Positions 32,564 to 45,315 of a DNA stretch of 64,000 nucleotides are shown here, in pieces. The first letter of the stretch is position 1. Each line of letters begins with the position of its first letter. The stretch spans positions 830,283 to 894,282 of the forward strand of contig GG745351.1 of NCBI GenBank assembly GCA_000151295.1, given 5' to 3'. Below the pieces are notes generated by a model, which ran no database searches, was not told where the DNA came from, and saw only the letters and a list, made by a program, of their open reading frames with translations. A program made the position numbers and the translations under genes. The stretch comes from Allomyces macrogynus ATCC 38327. Its lineage: Eukaryota; Blastocladiomycota; Blastocladiomycetes; Blastocladiales; Blastocladiaceae.

Positions 32564-32890
32564 CTGGCAAGAGACAACAAGGAGAGATTCGAGAAAATGC
32601 TGATGCTTCATTTCAATCCAGCAATCAAGACGAGGTAGAGCTCCGCAACACGCCAAAAGAACAAACGCGACTTTTCAAAAAACACCACAAAGAGAAAAAG
32701 GGGGACTAGAATTGGAAATTTTGAGGAAGGGAGGGACAAGGGAGGGCGCACGGGCGAGGCCATGATGGAAGAGCGAAAGCAAATGAGCGGGGGACGGGGA
32801 CGGACGGACAGGACGGACACCTTCAACTCCACCGCAACGACCAAGCTGCGCGCGCGCGACCAAAGTAACCGTGGTGAGGGCATCACACGC
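32564..32890. other. Intergenic region between P450 stub and CAD
   Basis: About 330 bases, forming the 3' flank of CAD on the minus strand. It is A/G-rich on the + strand. No gene was seen. Confidence 0.5.
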
Positions 32891-35800
32891 TTACGCGCGG
32901 CCCATGACGAGCGCGAGCAGGGCCATGCGCACGTAGAGGCCGTACTTCATCTGGCGGAAGTAAGCGGCGCGGCCATCGAGGTCGACATCGACGGCAATCT
33001 CGTTGATGCGCGGCAGCGGATGCATAATAACCATGTGCTGCTTGGCCTTGCGGAGCGTGTCCGAGTCGATAATGAATGCGTCCTTGACCTTTTCGTACTC
33101 GTCGAGCGACTCGAACCGCTCCTTCTGCACGCGCGTCACGTAGAGGACATCGGTCGTGCCGATAAAGTCGTTGATGTCGGTCGAGTGCGCCTGCGGGATC
33201 CCGGCGGCGCGCACGTGCTCGACCACGTCCTCGGGCATCGCCAGTGACACGGGCGAGCAGTAGTTGAGCTTGACGTCGTACTGGCACAGCAGCTTGACGA
33301 GCGAGTGCACGGTGCGGCCGTTCTTGAGGTCGCCAACCAGCGTGATCGTCAGACCGTTCACCGACCCGAGCTCCTCACGGATCGTGAACACGTCGAGGAA
33401 CGCCTGCGTCGGGTGCTCGCCAACACCATCGCCAGCGTTGATGACCGGGATCTTGGCCACCTTGGCGGCGAGCGAGACTGAGCCCTTCTCCGGGTGGCGC
33501 AGAACGAGCGCGTCCGAGTAGGCCGCGAGCGTGCGCACCGTGTCGGCAAACGACTCGCCCTTGGCAATCGACGACGTGAGCTGGTTGACCGAGAGAATCG
33601 CACCCCCGAGGCGCTGCCACGCCGACTCAAACGAGCAGCACGTGCGCGTCGACGGCTCGTAGAAGGCCGTACACAGCACGCGGCCCTGCAGCAGGTTGGG
33701 CGCGACACCGCGCTCGACCATGGTGCGCATCTCCTGTGCGACGCCAAAGAGCGTGTGCAGCTCGTGGCGCGTGAACTGGTCGACCGACAGAATGTGCTGG
33801 CGGAAAAAGGCCGAGCGAATGCCCGAGGCCAGCGCTTGCGTGGACGCGGCGTTGAGCGCACCCGTACTGGACGTGACCATAGCCGACGTGAGGGGCGTCG
33901 GCGCGGCCGGCGGCGGGACGGCACCCGACGTCGTCGAGATGCGGCGGCGGCGCTTCTCGAGCTGCTGCTCGTCAGCGGTGGCGTTGCCATCGGCCGCCTG
34001 CGCCGTCATACTGACGCGCGCCGGGCGCGGCGACTTGAGACCCGCGGGCGTGGCCGTCGTCGGGATCGCAGCGGTGCTCGCGGTCGTGGCAACGGGCGTG
34101 GACGCGCGGGCAACAGGCACGAGGGACCCGACGTGCACGAGCGACGGCAGCGGCGACTGGACAAACTCGCCGTCGAGGAAGACCGTCTGGTCCTGGATGA
34201 CGACGCGGTATGCCGCAGCGTTGTTCGGGCGGTCCTCGAGCTCAATCGACGCGTTGACGTTCACATCAAAGATGCGTTGCGGGGCCAGCGAGATCTTGTC
34301 GGCGACCTCCTCCACGTCCATGCCGAGCTGGTGCATGACCTCGAGCAGCTGCGCGAGCGCCTGGGCCTCCTCGCCCTTGCGCACGCCAAAGGCGTCGATC
34401 ACGTCCATGAACTTGGCGTATCGGTCCTTGTGCTGCGCGAGCTGGGCAATGTGCACGTCGCACGTCAGCGAGACGCCGCGCGCCTTGGCCATGGCGACGA
34501 GCTCAACGTCGTCGGGCTGCAGCGCCGTCACGTGCAGCGAGTGGTTGTGCAGCGAGCACAGGAACAGCAGCGACGCGAGCGGTGCTCCCGTAGCCGACGT
34601 GATGAGCGTCTTGCTGCTGGTCATGAGCTTCTTGGTCACGGCGGCCACGTCGGTGGCCTCGGCCGACGACATGACCGTCGCGTCGACGGTCGCGGCAATA
34701 CCAGCAGCGATGCACGCCTTGGCGTCGCGCGCCGGGTCCAAGACCACCCACGCGGGCAGGTTGACCGAGTTGTAGGTCGTCTTCGAGTCAATGTGCGAGA
34801 TGGTGAAGTCCTTGGTCGGGTTGCGGGCCAGAGCCTCGACGAGCATCTTGGCGCACTTGACGTTGGTGATGAGCGGCACGCCCATGTCGATGGCGAGACG
34901 ACGCGACCGGTACCCACGCGACATGTACTCGGCCGGGCGACGGTACTTGTTGCGCGACGGCAGGTTGATGTAGAGGTCAATCAGGCCGTTGCTCAGCGCC
35001 GACTCGAGCGAGTACTCGGTCTTGGCCGTGGCCGCGGTGGCGCCGTCGAGCACCTCGAGGTACTGCACGGGCAGGTCGTGCTCGGCCAGGTAGTCGGCGG
35101 AACCGGCCGTCGCAAACAGGTTGTATCCGAGCTGGTGCAGCTTGCGAATCGACGGCAGGAACTCGGCCTTCTCCTTGAACGACCCGAGCGACAAAAGAAT
35201 GTTCTTCTTGGGCAGCTTCATGTTAGTGGCCAGCAGCGCCTTGAGGTAGGCCTCGTACTTGTCCTTGCCAAAGCAAGCGACTTCACCGGTCGACGCCATT
35301 TCGACACCGAGCACCGGGTCGGCACCCGACAGACGCGAGAACGAGAACTGCGGGGCCTTGACGGCCACGTACTCGGGCTCGGGCAGGACTGGCACCTCAG
35401 TGGGCAGGTCGAGCATAGCCTTGACGGCGAGCTCAATCAGGTCAATGCCCATGACCTTCGAGCAGAACGGGAATGAGCGCGAAGCGCGCACGTTGCACTC
35501 GATGACCTTGATTTCGTTGTTCTTGGCAATGAACTGGATGTTGCAGGGGCCCGTGACGTTGAGCGCGTCGGCAATCTTGGCCGTGGCGATACGGATCTTG
35601 TTGACCGTCTCCTCGGCGAGGTCCTGCGGCGGCAGCACGAGCGTCGCGTCGCCCGAGTGCACACCAGCGTTCTCGACGTGCTCGGAAATGACCGAGTAGA
35701 GGATCTTGCCGTCGTGCGCGACCGCGTCCATTTCAATCTCCTTGGCCTCGTCAATGAACTTGGAAATGACGACCGGGTAGTCGCGCGAGACGGCAACGGC

Positions 35801-38800
35801 CTGCGACAGGTAGTTGTGCAGGTCATCGGCTGAGTAGACGACATTCATGGCCGCACCAGACAGCACGTACGACGGGCGCACGAGCACGGGGAACCCGACG
35901 GCATCACAGAAGTCGGACGCCTCGTCGAACGAGGTCAGTTCCTTCCACTTGGGCTGGTCGACGCCAATCGTGTCGAGCATGCGCGAGAACTTGTACCGGT
36001 TCTCGGCCGAGTCGATCATCTCGGGGCTCGTGCCGAGAATCTTGACGCCGCGGCGATGCAGGGGCAGCGCAATGTTGTTGGGCGTCTGCCCGCCCATCGA
36101 GATCAGGACACCGGCTGACTGCTCCACCTCATAAATGTCGAGCACGCGCTCGAGCGTCAGGTTCTCAAAGTAGAGCTTATCGGCCTCGTCGTAGTCAGTC
36201 GATACGGTTTCCGGGTTGTAGTTGATCATGATCGTCTTGAACCCTTGCTCGCGCAGCGTGCGAATCGCGCGCACCGCACACCAATCAAACTCGACCGACG
36301 AACCAATACGGTAGACTCCCGACCCGAGCACCGTGATCCCCTTGTCGTTGAACGACACGTCGTGCTCGACGGCGTTGTAGGTCATGTAGAGGTAGTTGGT
36401 CATGGCCGGGAACTCGGCGGCGACCGTGTCGATTTGCTTGACAAAGGGCGTGACGCCGCGCTCGATACGCGCCTCGCGCACGGCCATTTCCGTCGACTTG
36501 AGCGCCGTCGCCAGCTGGCGGTCCGAGAACCCAATCTGCTTGGCAGCACGCAGCAGCGATGAGGGCAGAGACGTGAGCGTGTACTGCGCGAGACGCTGGT
36601 CGAGGTCGACAATGTTGGCCAGTTTGTGCAGGAACCACTTGTCAATCCGGGTCAACTCCCAGATGCGATCGACCGAGTAGCCGGAGTGCAGGGCATTGGC
36701 GATGGCAAACACGCGCAGGTCGGTCGGGTTCTTGAGCTCCTCGTCAATCTCCTCGGGCTTGACGTAGTCGTTCTTGGAGAAGCCCACAAACGAGTACTCG
36801 ACCGAGCGGATCGCCTTCTGGATCGTCTCCTCGAACGTGCGACCAATCGACATGACCTATGAACCAGGTGGAAGAATCGGAGGGGTGAGTGAACTAATCC
36901 TGAACAGCGTCGCAAAGGTCGTAAAGAGTGAAAAGCGGACCTCGCCCACCGACTTCATCTGCGACGAAATCTTCTTCGACACGCGGTGGAACTTCTTCAA
37001 GTCCCAGCGCGGGATCTTGACGACGCAGTAGTCGAGCGACGGCTCAAAGCACGCGCACGTCACCTGCGTGACCGCGTTCTTGATCTGGTTGAGCGGGATG
37101 CCGAGACCGAGCTTGGCAGCCACAAACGCGAGCGGGTAGCCCGTGGCCTTGGACGCGAGCGCCGACGACCGCGACAGGCGCGCGTTCACCTCAATAATGC
37201 AGTAGTCCTTGGAGACCGGGTCGAGCGCGTACTGGATGTTGCACTCGCCAACGACGCCGAGGTGGCGAATCACGTTGACGGCCGTCGTGCGCAGCATGTT
37301 GTAGTCCTCGTCCGAGAGCGTCTGCGAGGGCGCGACCACAATCGAGTCGCCCGTGTGGATGCCGAGCGGGTCAAAGTTTTCCATGTTGCAGACGGTGATG
37401 CAGTTGTCGTTGATGTCGCGTACGACCTCGTACTCGACCTCCTTCCAGCCCTTCATCGACCGCTCCACGAGCACCTGCGGCGACGACGCAAACGCCGTCT
37501 GGCACAGCGCAACGAGCTGTTCCTGGTTGTCGGCAAAGCCCGACCCGAGCCCACCAAGCGCGTAAGCTGCACGCACAATCAGCGGGTACCCAATCTTGTT
37601 GGCGGCGGCGATGGCCTCGTCGATGGTCGTGGCCGACTGCGACATGGCGCACTTTTCGCCAATCTCGTGCAGCGCCGACGCAAACAGGTCGCGGTCCTCG
37701 GTGACCTCGATCGTCGAGATTTGCGTGCCGAGCACCTTGACGCCGAGCGACGCAAACTCGTCCTTCATCTGCACACCGACGTTGAGCGCCGTCTGCCCGC
37801 CAAACGTAACGTAGATGCCGTCGGGCCGCTCGTACTGGATGACCTTGCGCACAAACTGCGGCGTGACGGGCAAGAAGTAGACCTTGTCGGCGAGACCGGA
37901 CGACGTCTGGATCGTGGCAATGTTCGGGTTGATCAGGATCGTGTAGATGCCCTCTTCCTTGAGTGCCTTGATCGCCTGCGACCCCGAGTAGTCGAACTCG
38001 CCGGCCTGGCCAATTGAGAGACCGCCGGACCCGAGCACGAGCACCTTGCGCACGTGCACGCGCTTCGACGGCAGATCCTTGGCGAGCACGGCCGGGCGCG
38101 GCTCAGCGACGAGCTTGCCGGCGTCGGCGCACCGCTGCACGTTGGCAATGAACTTGTCAAACAGGTACTCGGTATCGCGCGGTCCCGGCGTCGATTCCGG
38201 GTGGAACTGCACCGAGAAGAAGGGCAGGGACGTGTGCTGGATCCCTTCGTTCGACCCGTCGTTGGCGTTGACAAACAGCTCCTCCCAGCCGGTCGGCAGC
38301 GTCGACGCGACGACGGCGTACCCGTGGTTCTGCGAGGTGATGTGGCACCGGCCCGTGAGCATGTCGGTGCACGGGATGTTGTGCCCGCGGTTACCAAACT
38401 TGAGCTTCTGCGTCTGCGCGCCGGCGGCGAGCGCCATGAGCTGGTGGCCGAGACAAATGCCGAAAATCGGCTTGGTCTGACGCTTCAGCATCGTGCGCAG
38501 GCGGTCGATCGTAACCGTGACCATGGTCGGGTCGCCGGGACCGTTCGAGATGAATAGACCGTCGTAGTCCTGATCAGCGACGAAATCGTAGTCGTACGGC
38601 ACCACCTTGAGCTCGACACCGCGCTTGACAAAGCACCGGATCTGGTTGTACTTCATGCCGACGTCGACGGCGAGCACGCGCAGCGGCTTGGTCGACCCCT
38701 TCTTGGTCACGACCGCGTTGCCCTTGGCCGGTGCCGGCGGGTAGACGGTGACATTGCGCGCCGAGACCTCCGCGACCAAGTTGGTCTCGTTCGGGTCGAC

Positions 38801-39707
38801 CCACGCGAGCTGCTCGTAGTCGTTCAAGTTGGTCGACCCGGACGCGCGGCCGGCGACGGGGAACCGGATCTGGCCGAGCAGGACACCGCCTTGGCGAATC
38901 TTCTTGGTGAGCGCGCGCGTGTCGATGCCGTAGAGCGCCGGCACCTTGTGTTCCTTGAGCCAGTCGCCGAGGGACGAGGTGGCGAGGAAGTGCGAGTGCA
39001 CTTGCGAGTACTGGCCGACAATCAGACCGGCAATGTGGATCTTAGCCGACTCAATGTACCGCGGCAGGTTGTTGAGCTCCTTCTCCACGTCCTCGCGCGA
39101 CGGCACACCATAGTTGCCAACGAGCGGGTAGGTGAGCACCAAAATCTGGCCGCGGTACGACGGGTCCGTGAGCGACTCGGTGTACCCGACCATGCCTGTT
39201 CATATTTTCATCAAGCAGAACAGGTCTGGTCAGTTCATTTGTTCGTAATCCGCTCAAGTCGCTCATGCCTTCCATAACGCCTCGTTTTACGCCCCCGCTT
39301 GCGTGTGCGCACAGAGGACCCAGAAGTGATCATGGATCACAGCCGCTCAAAACCGGTCCCATCGCACAAAGAATCCACGGCACGCGCGACACAGCGCCGA
39401 CACAGCGGGAGCCGAGCAACGAGCGAAAAGAGACGAAAGAACACGGCGTACCCGTCTGGAAGACACACTCGCCGGCAATCGAGCGCGGCGCGCCAAACGA
39501 GAACCCCTGGAACGCCGACCCGTCCTTGAGGGCGAGCGTCGCAATGATTGGGTTCGCGGCGTCCGCCGCGTTGGGTGCACACACGGGGCGCGCCATGGCC
39601 ACAGTCGTCGCGATCGTGGCCGTCGAGGTCGGCGTCGGCGTGGTCGAGGCCGATGGCGGCACGGCGGCCGGGGCAGCGGGCGTCGACTGGCGCAGCGAGC
39701 GAGCCAT
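32891..39707 (-). CDS. URA2: CAD/Ura2: carbamoyl-phosphate synthase II - aspartate carbamoyltransferase
   Basis: Exons 39707-39452, 39195-36941 and 36856-32891 give 2158 residues; both introns are supported by junction motifs [10 protein letters not shown] and [14 protein letters not shown]. In order: glutaminase with nucleophile in GICLGHQ (Cys about 333), VQFHPE; two ATP-grasp halves of carbamoyl-phosphate synthase ([37 protein letters not shown]); an MGS-like allosteric domain; a shortened dihydroorotase-like region of about 240-300 residues with no HxH metal motif; a linker; and aspartate carbamoyltransferase ([27 protein letters not shown]). It catalyses the first two steps of pyrimidine synthesis in the cytosol. 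The dead dihydroorotase is the fungal Ura2 condition, so a separate dihydroorotase gene is expected elsewhere. An earlier in-frame ATG at 39806 is possible. Confidence 0.97.
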
Positions 39708-40452
39708 GATTTCTTGGTTGAGTTGGTGCAGCGTGGAGGAAAACGGGTTGCTTGAGCACCGAACTCGCCGAGAGAGCGTAGGCGGGTGGGGGAGATGGCC
39801 GGGCAAAGGCCGTGGAGAAGGAGAGGTGAGGTGAGGGGGGTTGGGTCCGTCCGTCCGGCCCAGTCGAAGAATCTGTCAGGAGAAGAGCGGGATGGGCGCG
39901 GGGCGGGCTGTGCCTTTTGTACTCGGCCTCGGAGACAACGGTGGAAGGGCGAACGGGTTCGAAAAAGAAGTGGGCCGTGCGGGTGAAGCGGTCGAAGCTG
40001 TGATCTGCGATCAGCGATCAGGGTGTCGCGCGTGGGCCGCGACCAAAACCATTGGTGGAAGACTGTGACAATCGGAGCAATACGGACCAGCAAGCCGAGT
40101 GGTAAGAGGCTTGCCGATTGGATTGACAGGGCGACAACGTTGACCGCTGGCGTCACTGCTTGGCCGGTCTCCCAGTCCAGATGCGAAATGAAAAAGCCCT
40201 AAGTGAAATACAAATACGTTTGGGCACCGAAGGGTTCGAACCTTCGGCTCTCGCAGCCGAGCGCTGTTTGCTTGACCAGCTAGACCACACCATCTTGAAG
40301 GAGATCCAAAAAGCTTTTACATGACTGCTAAAGCAAATCTGACCAGAGATCAAGGTCCACCTTCTTTCCATGTCTCTACTCACATCAGCTCCCCGTCCAA
40401 TTAGCAACCACCATCAACCACTTCCAATCCCCATCGCGACTGAACAGCAAGC
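39708..40452. other. Divergent intergenic region (CAD / gankyrin)
   Basis: About 745 bases. It contains the tRNA-like sequence at 40221-40294 (listed separately). The remainder presumably includes the CAD and gankyrin promoters. No other gene is visible. Confidence 0.5.
40221..40294 (-). tRNA. tRNA-like sequence, possibly a degenerate tRNA gene
   Basis: On the minus strand an A-box-like TGGTCTAGCTGG is followed about 45 bases later by a perfect B box, GGTTCGAACCC. The T arm pairs fully (GAAGG / CCTTC), then come seven bases (GGTGCCC) and A as expected for a 3' acceptor strand. However, no matching GGGCACC is found at the 5' side, and no anticodon arm with a 5-bp stem, 7-base loop and U33 can be folded in the right place. 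It may be a tRNA pseudogene, a tRNA-derived relic, or a tRNA I have misfolded by hand. No amino-acid identity is given. Confidence 0.45.
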
Positions 40453-41703
40453 ATGATGACCGGTAGCAACCCCATCCGTGCGCCTGGCGGCGCGAAGGAC
40501 AGCACGATCACCGGCCCCGTCGCCGCATCCATCTTCGATGCGGCCTTCAACGGCAATCTGCCCACGGTGCAAGCGCTCTTCAACGAATCCGACGGCGCCA
40601 AAGGTGCCAGCATTTTGAGCAAGCGCGACGAGGTTCGCTGCCCCCAGTACTCGTGTTGGAACTTCGCGCGCGACCTGGTGCTAATCATGACCCGCGATGA
40701 CCACATTGGCAGAACGACCGGACATCGCTCCACTGGGCGTGCTCAGGTGAGTGCATCTGCTCTAATTCCGGTGATGAGGTCGCAATCGGCAGCAGGTCAC
40801 TGTCTTCGAGGAGATTGTTCCTTGCGGTCGCGCCAAGGCACATGAATCAGTGCTGCCGGTCCGTTGACCATCACCACGACTGATGGCGGTGTCGCCACCG
40901 AACGTAGGATCCCGCCCCGAAGTCGCCGAATGGCTCTTAAAGGATGGTGCTGACGCGAACGCGGCCGACGATGTATGTTTGGCCGGGAACAGATGGCGAA
41001 CGACGCGTCGCGACGACGTGTCGCGGCCACATGTAGCTCATCGAATTCTGACGCGTCTCACCCTAGTCGGGTTGGACACCGTTGATCATTGCCGGTTCGT
41101 GTCGACGTGCTTGTAGATGATTCACTGATCCCGCCCGCGCTCAGCTCACCCTCCGTTCCGCGTCCAGCGTCGGTCGGGAGCGCGCCGCTCGTCAACCTAC
41201 TCGTCGCGCACGGCGCCGACGTGAATCGGCAAAACGAAACGGGCCAGACAGCGCTGTACGTGTGGTGCGTGCTGCCTCTACCTCCGTTGTGGATGGAACT
41301 GACTGGTTCGCGCACGGCAGGCACTATTGCGCGTCCAAGAACCGGACCGAGGTACGTACGGCGTCCACCTCGCGCCCGGCACGAATTCGTGGCCGTTCCG
41401 CGCGGCGACGTGCACCAACAAAGATAACATTCTCACGCGTGCTCTCCACCGGAACACCAGGTCGCTGCCGCGCTGCTCGACGCCAACGCGACCCGAACTC
41501 TGCCGACCAGCAGGGCCAGCTGCCAATGTCCGTCCTGCCACTCTCCCAATCCCATCCCCCATGCTCATTCTCCTCCCTTTGATAGCCACCGCGCCGCGTC
41601 CCTCGGCCACCTCAAACTCGTTCAGCTCCTACACGGCGTCGGCAAGTACAAGAGTTTCCGCGCGTGGGTCGTGCGGCACGTCGAGTCGGTGGATTTGGAG
41701 TGA
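40453..41703 (+). CDS. PSMD10: Gankyrin/Nas6-type ankyrin protein (26S proteasome chaperone)
   Basis: Eight short exons: 40453-40632, 40713-40746, 40908-40972, 41067-41094, 41168-41255, 41321-41351, 41461-41527 and 41586-41703. Spliced, they give IFDAAFNGNLPTVQALF, DRTSLHWACSGSRPEVAEWL, DSGWTPLIIAASVGSAPLVN, GQTALHYCASKNRTEVAAAL, DPNSADQQGQLPIHRAASLG and HLKLVQLL. This is the repeat order and wording of gankyrin/Nas6 (RTALHWACSAG, GWSPLHIAASAG, PLHYAASKNR, MHRAAAKGNL). Nas6 binds the Rpt3 ATPase during 19S base assembly. One base is missing in exon 7 between LLDANA and DPNS (near 41492), so the frame shifts there; a base error or true mutation is possible. The last ankyrin repeats are absent or undetected after VQLLHGVGKYKSF. 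Confidence 0.82.
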
Positions 41704-42398
41704 GGCCGAGAATGAGGGTGCGTGCGGGTGGGTCGAGGAATACAAGAGGTTCGGTGGTGATTTGGTCTGGAGTCCGATGATGCCTCGCTCCACGTCCGGC
41801 GAGGGGCATCCTGACCTCGGCCGGGTTGCTGCCGCGACCGTGCTGCTTGCGAGCCGTCGACGGGCCTGTTCAACCAAGAAAAGAATTCGAAAGTATTGAC
41901 ATTCCCTTTTCACGTTCCAAGTACAAGCGGTGGGGCGGGTGGGTTGAAGAGTAAGAAAAAAGCGGTGGCGGGGAAGTGAAAGTGTTGCGCGCCCCACGCG
42001 CACATCAAAGAAAGGAAGGCAGGTGAACGACACGGGCCTGCGAGCGACGTGGACGAGGGAAGCAGAGCAGGACGACGCCAGGCGAGGAAACCGACCGGTC
42101 GAGGAGGAGGGGGAGGGAGCAGCAGCAAATGGATCCAAAGAACGGTGCACGATTGCAATCAATTAGACAAGTTGGCGTTTGCGGGGGAATGCGACGACGA
42201 AAACGACCAAACAAAAATGGGGAAACGGAGAACGAAAACGCGACACCAGCACTTGAGGAACCGATCAGGCAACAACGAACACCCCTCTCCCCTTCCAAGC
42301 GGGATCGGCGACGACTCAGCGAGCGACCCTCGTGCGACGCGATCGCGCACAGACGCGGGCGAACACCCACCCACCTTGGACGGCAAACAACAGCGCGC
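41704..42398. other. Intergenic region between convergent gankyrin and tubulin genes
   Basis: About 700 bases. Just after the gankyrin stop (41780-41880) are fragments reading SGEGHPDLGRV and VLLAS in different frames, possibly remains of a further ankyrin repeat. The rest is 3' flank with no gene seen. Confidence 0.45.
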
Positions 42399-44462
<2,064 letters not shown>

Positions 44463-45315
44463 GGTGAAGGAAAGAGTTGTGTTTGGGCGGGAGAAGAGAC
44501 ACGACAGCGGTAGCGGTCGCGGTTCAAGAGGGTGGCGGGGGGCCCAGCGTGCTTTTGAGAGGCGCCGTGCAAATGCAAACCTGTGATGGACCTTGACCGT
44601 TCGCCGACGTTGGCGGCGTGCGGTGGCGAACCGTCGCGCGCCGCGCTTGCAGAATAACGCGTGGGCTGCCACACCTGTCACCGCTGAGGCTGCACGGCGC
44701 GTGACCCGCCAGGGGTGCCGCAGGCGCCACTCGCATTCGCTGCGCCGAGTTGGGATCGCAAATCCCTGCGCACGCGTTCTTGCCTTTCGCTCCGTTTCGC
44801 CGCCCTCGCTGGCGTGCGCGCCTTACGCCCGGAGGCTTGCACACCTGGCTGTCGCACGGGCCGCGAACTTGGGCGAAACCCTGACACTCGGCTGAAACCT
44901 GATGCGCGGGCGGGACAGGCGACACGCTGCGAGACAGACCAGCCACCAGCGCTCTCGAGGCGCGCGCATGCTGGCGCACAGCAGGTCGGCCTCCCACCAC
45001 CAGCTCCACCAGCACCAGCACTGCTCGCGACGACGGCCCGGCCGGCCAACTACCTCCAGTGCGACCTGCTGCACGCCGTTGCCCGCGACTACCCGCAGTG
45101 CCGCCTGCGCCGCGCAACGCGGTCCGCGCCGGCTCCAGTTCCCATCACGTCGCGCCTTCGCCACGCCGCGCATCGCTGCGACCACGCCCACGCCGAGCCA
45201 ACACCGACGACGCGCCCTTGGACCTCGACTCCCCGCATCGCTCCCCCACTCTCGCACACTTCATCGCCCCCTCGTTTGCTTGCCACGACTGCTATCCACG
45301 CCGGCACTCGTCACG
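44463..45315. other. Divergent intergenic region (beta-tubulin / DUF707 gene)
   Basis: About 850 bases. The DUF707 frame is open upstream to 44902 but that part is His/Arg/Ser-rich and unlike the family, so it is treated as leader. No RNA gene or repeat was recognised. Confidence 0.45.

Noticed and set aside
33494..35476. A 660-residue open frame on the + strand
   Set aside because: It lies antisense to CAD and is Arg/His/Leu-rich, a GC-driven shadow of the real minus-strand gene.
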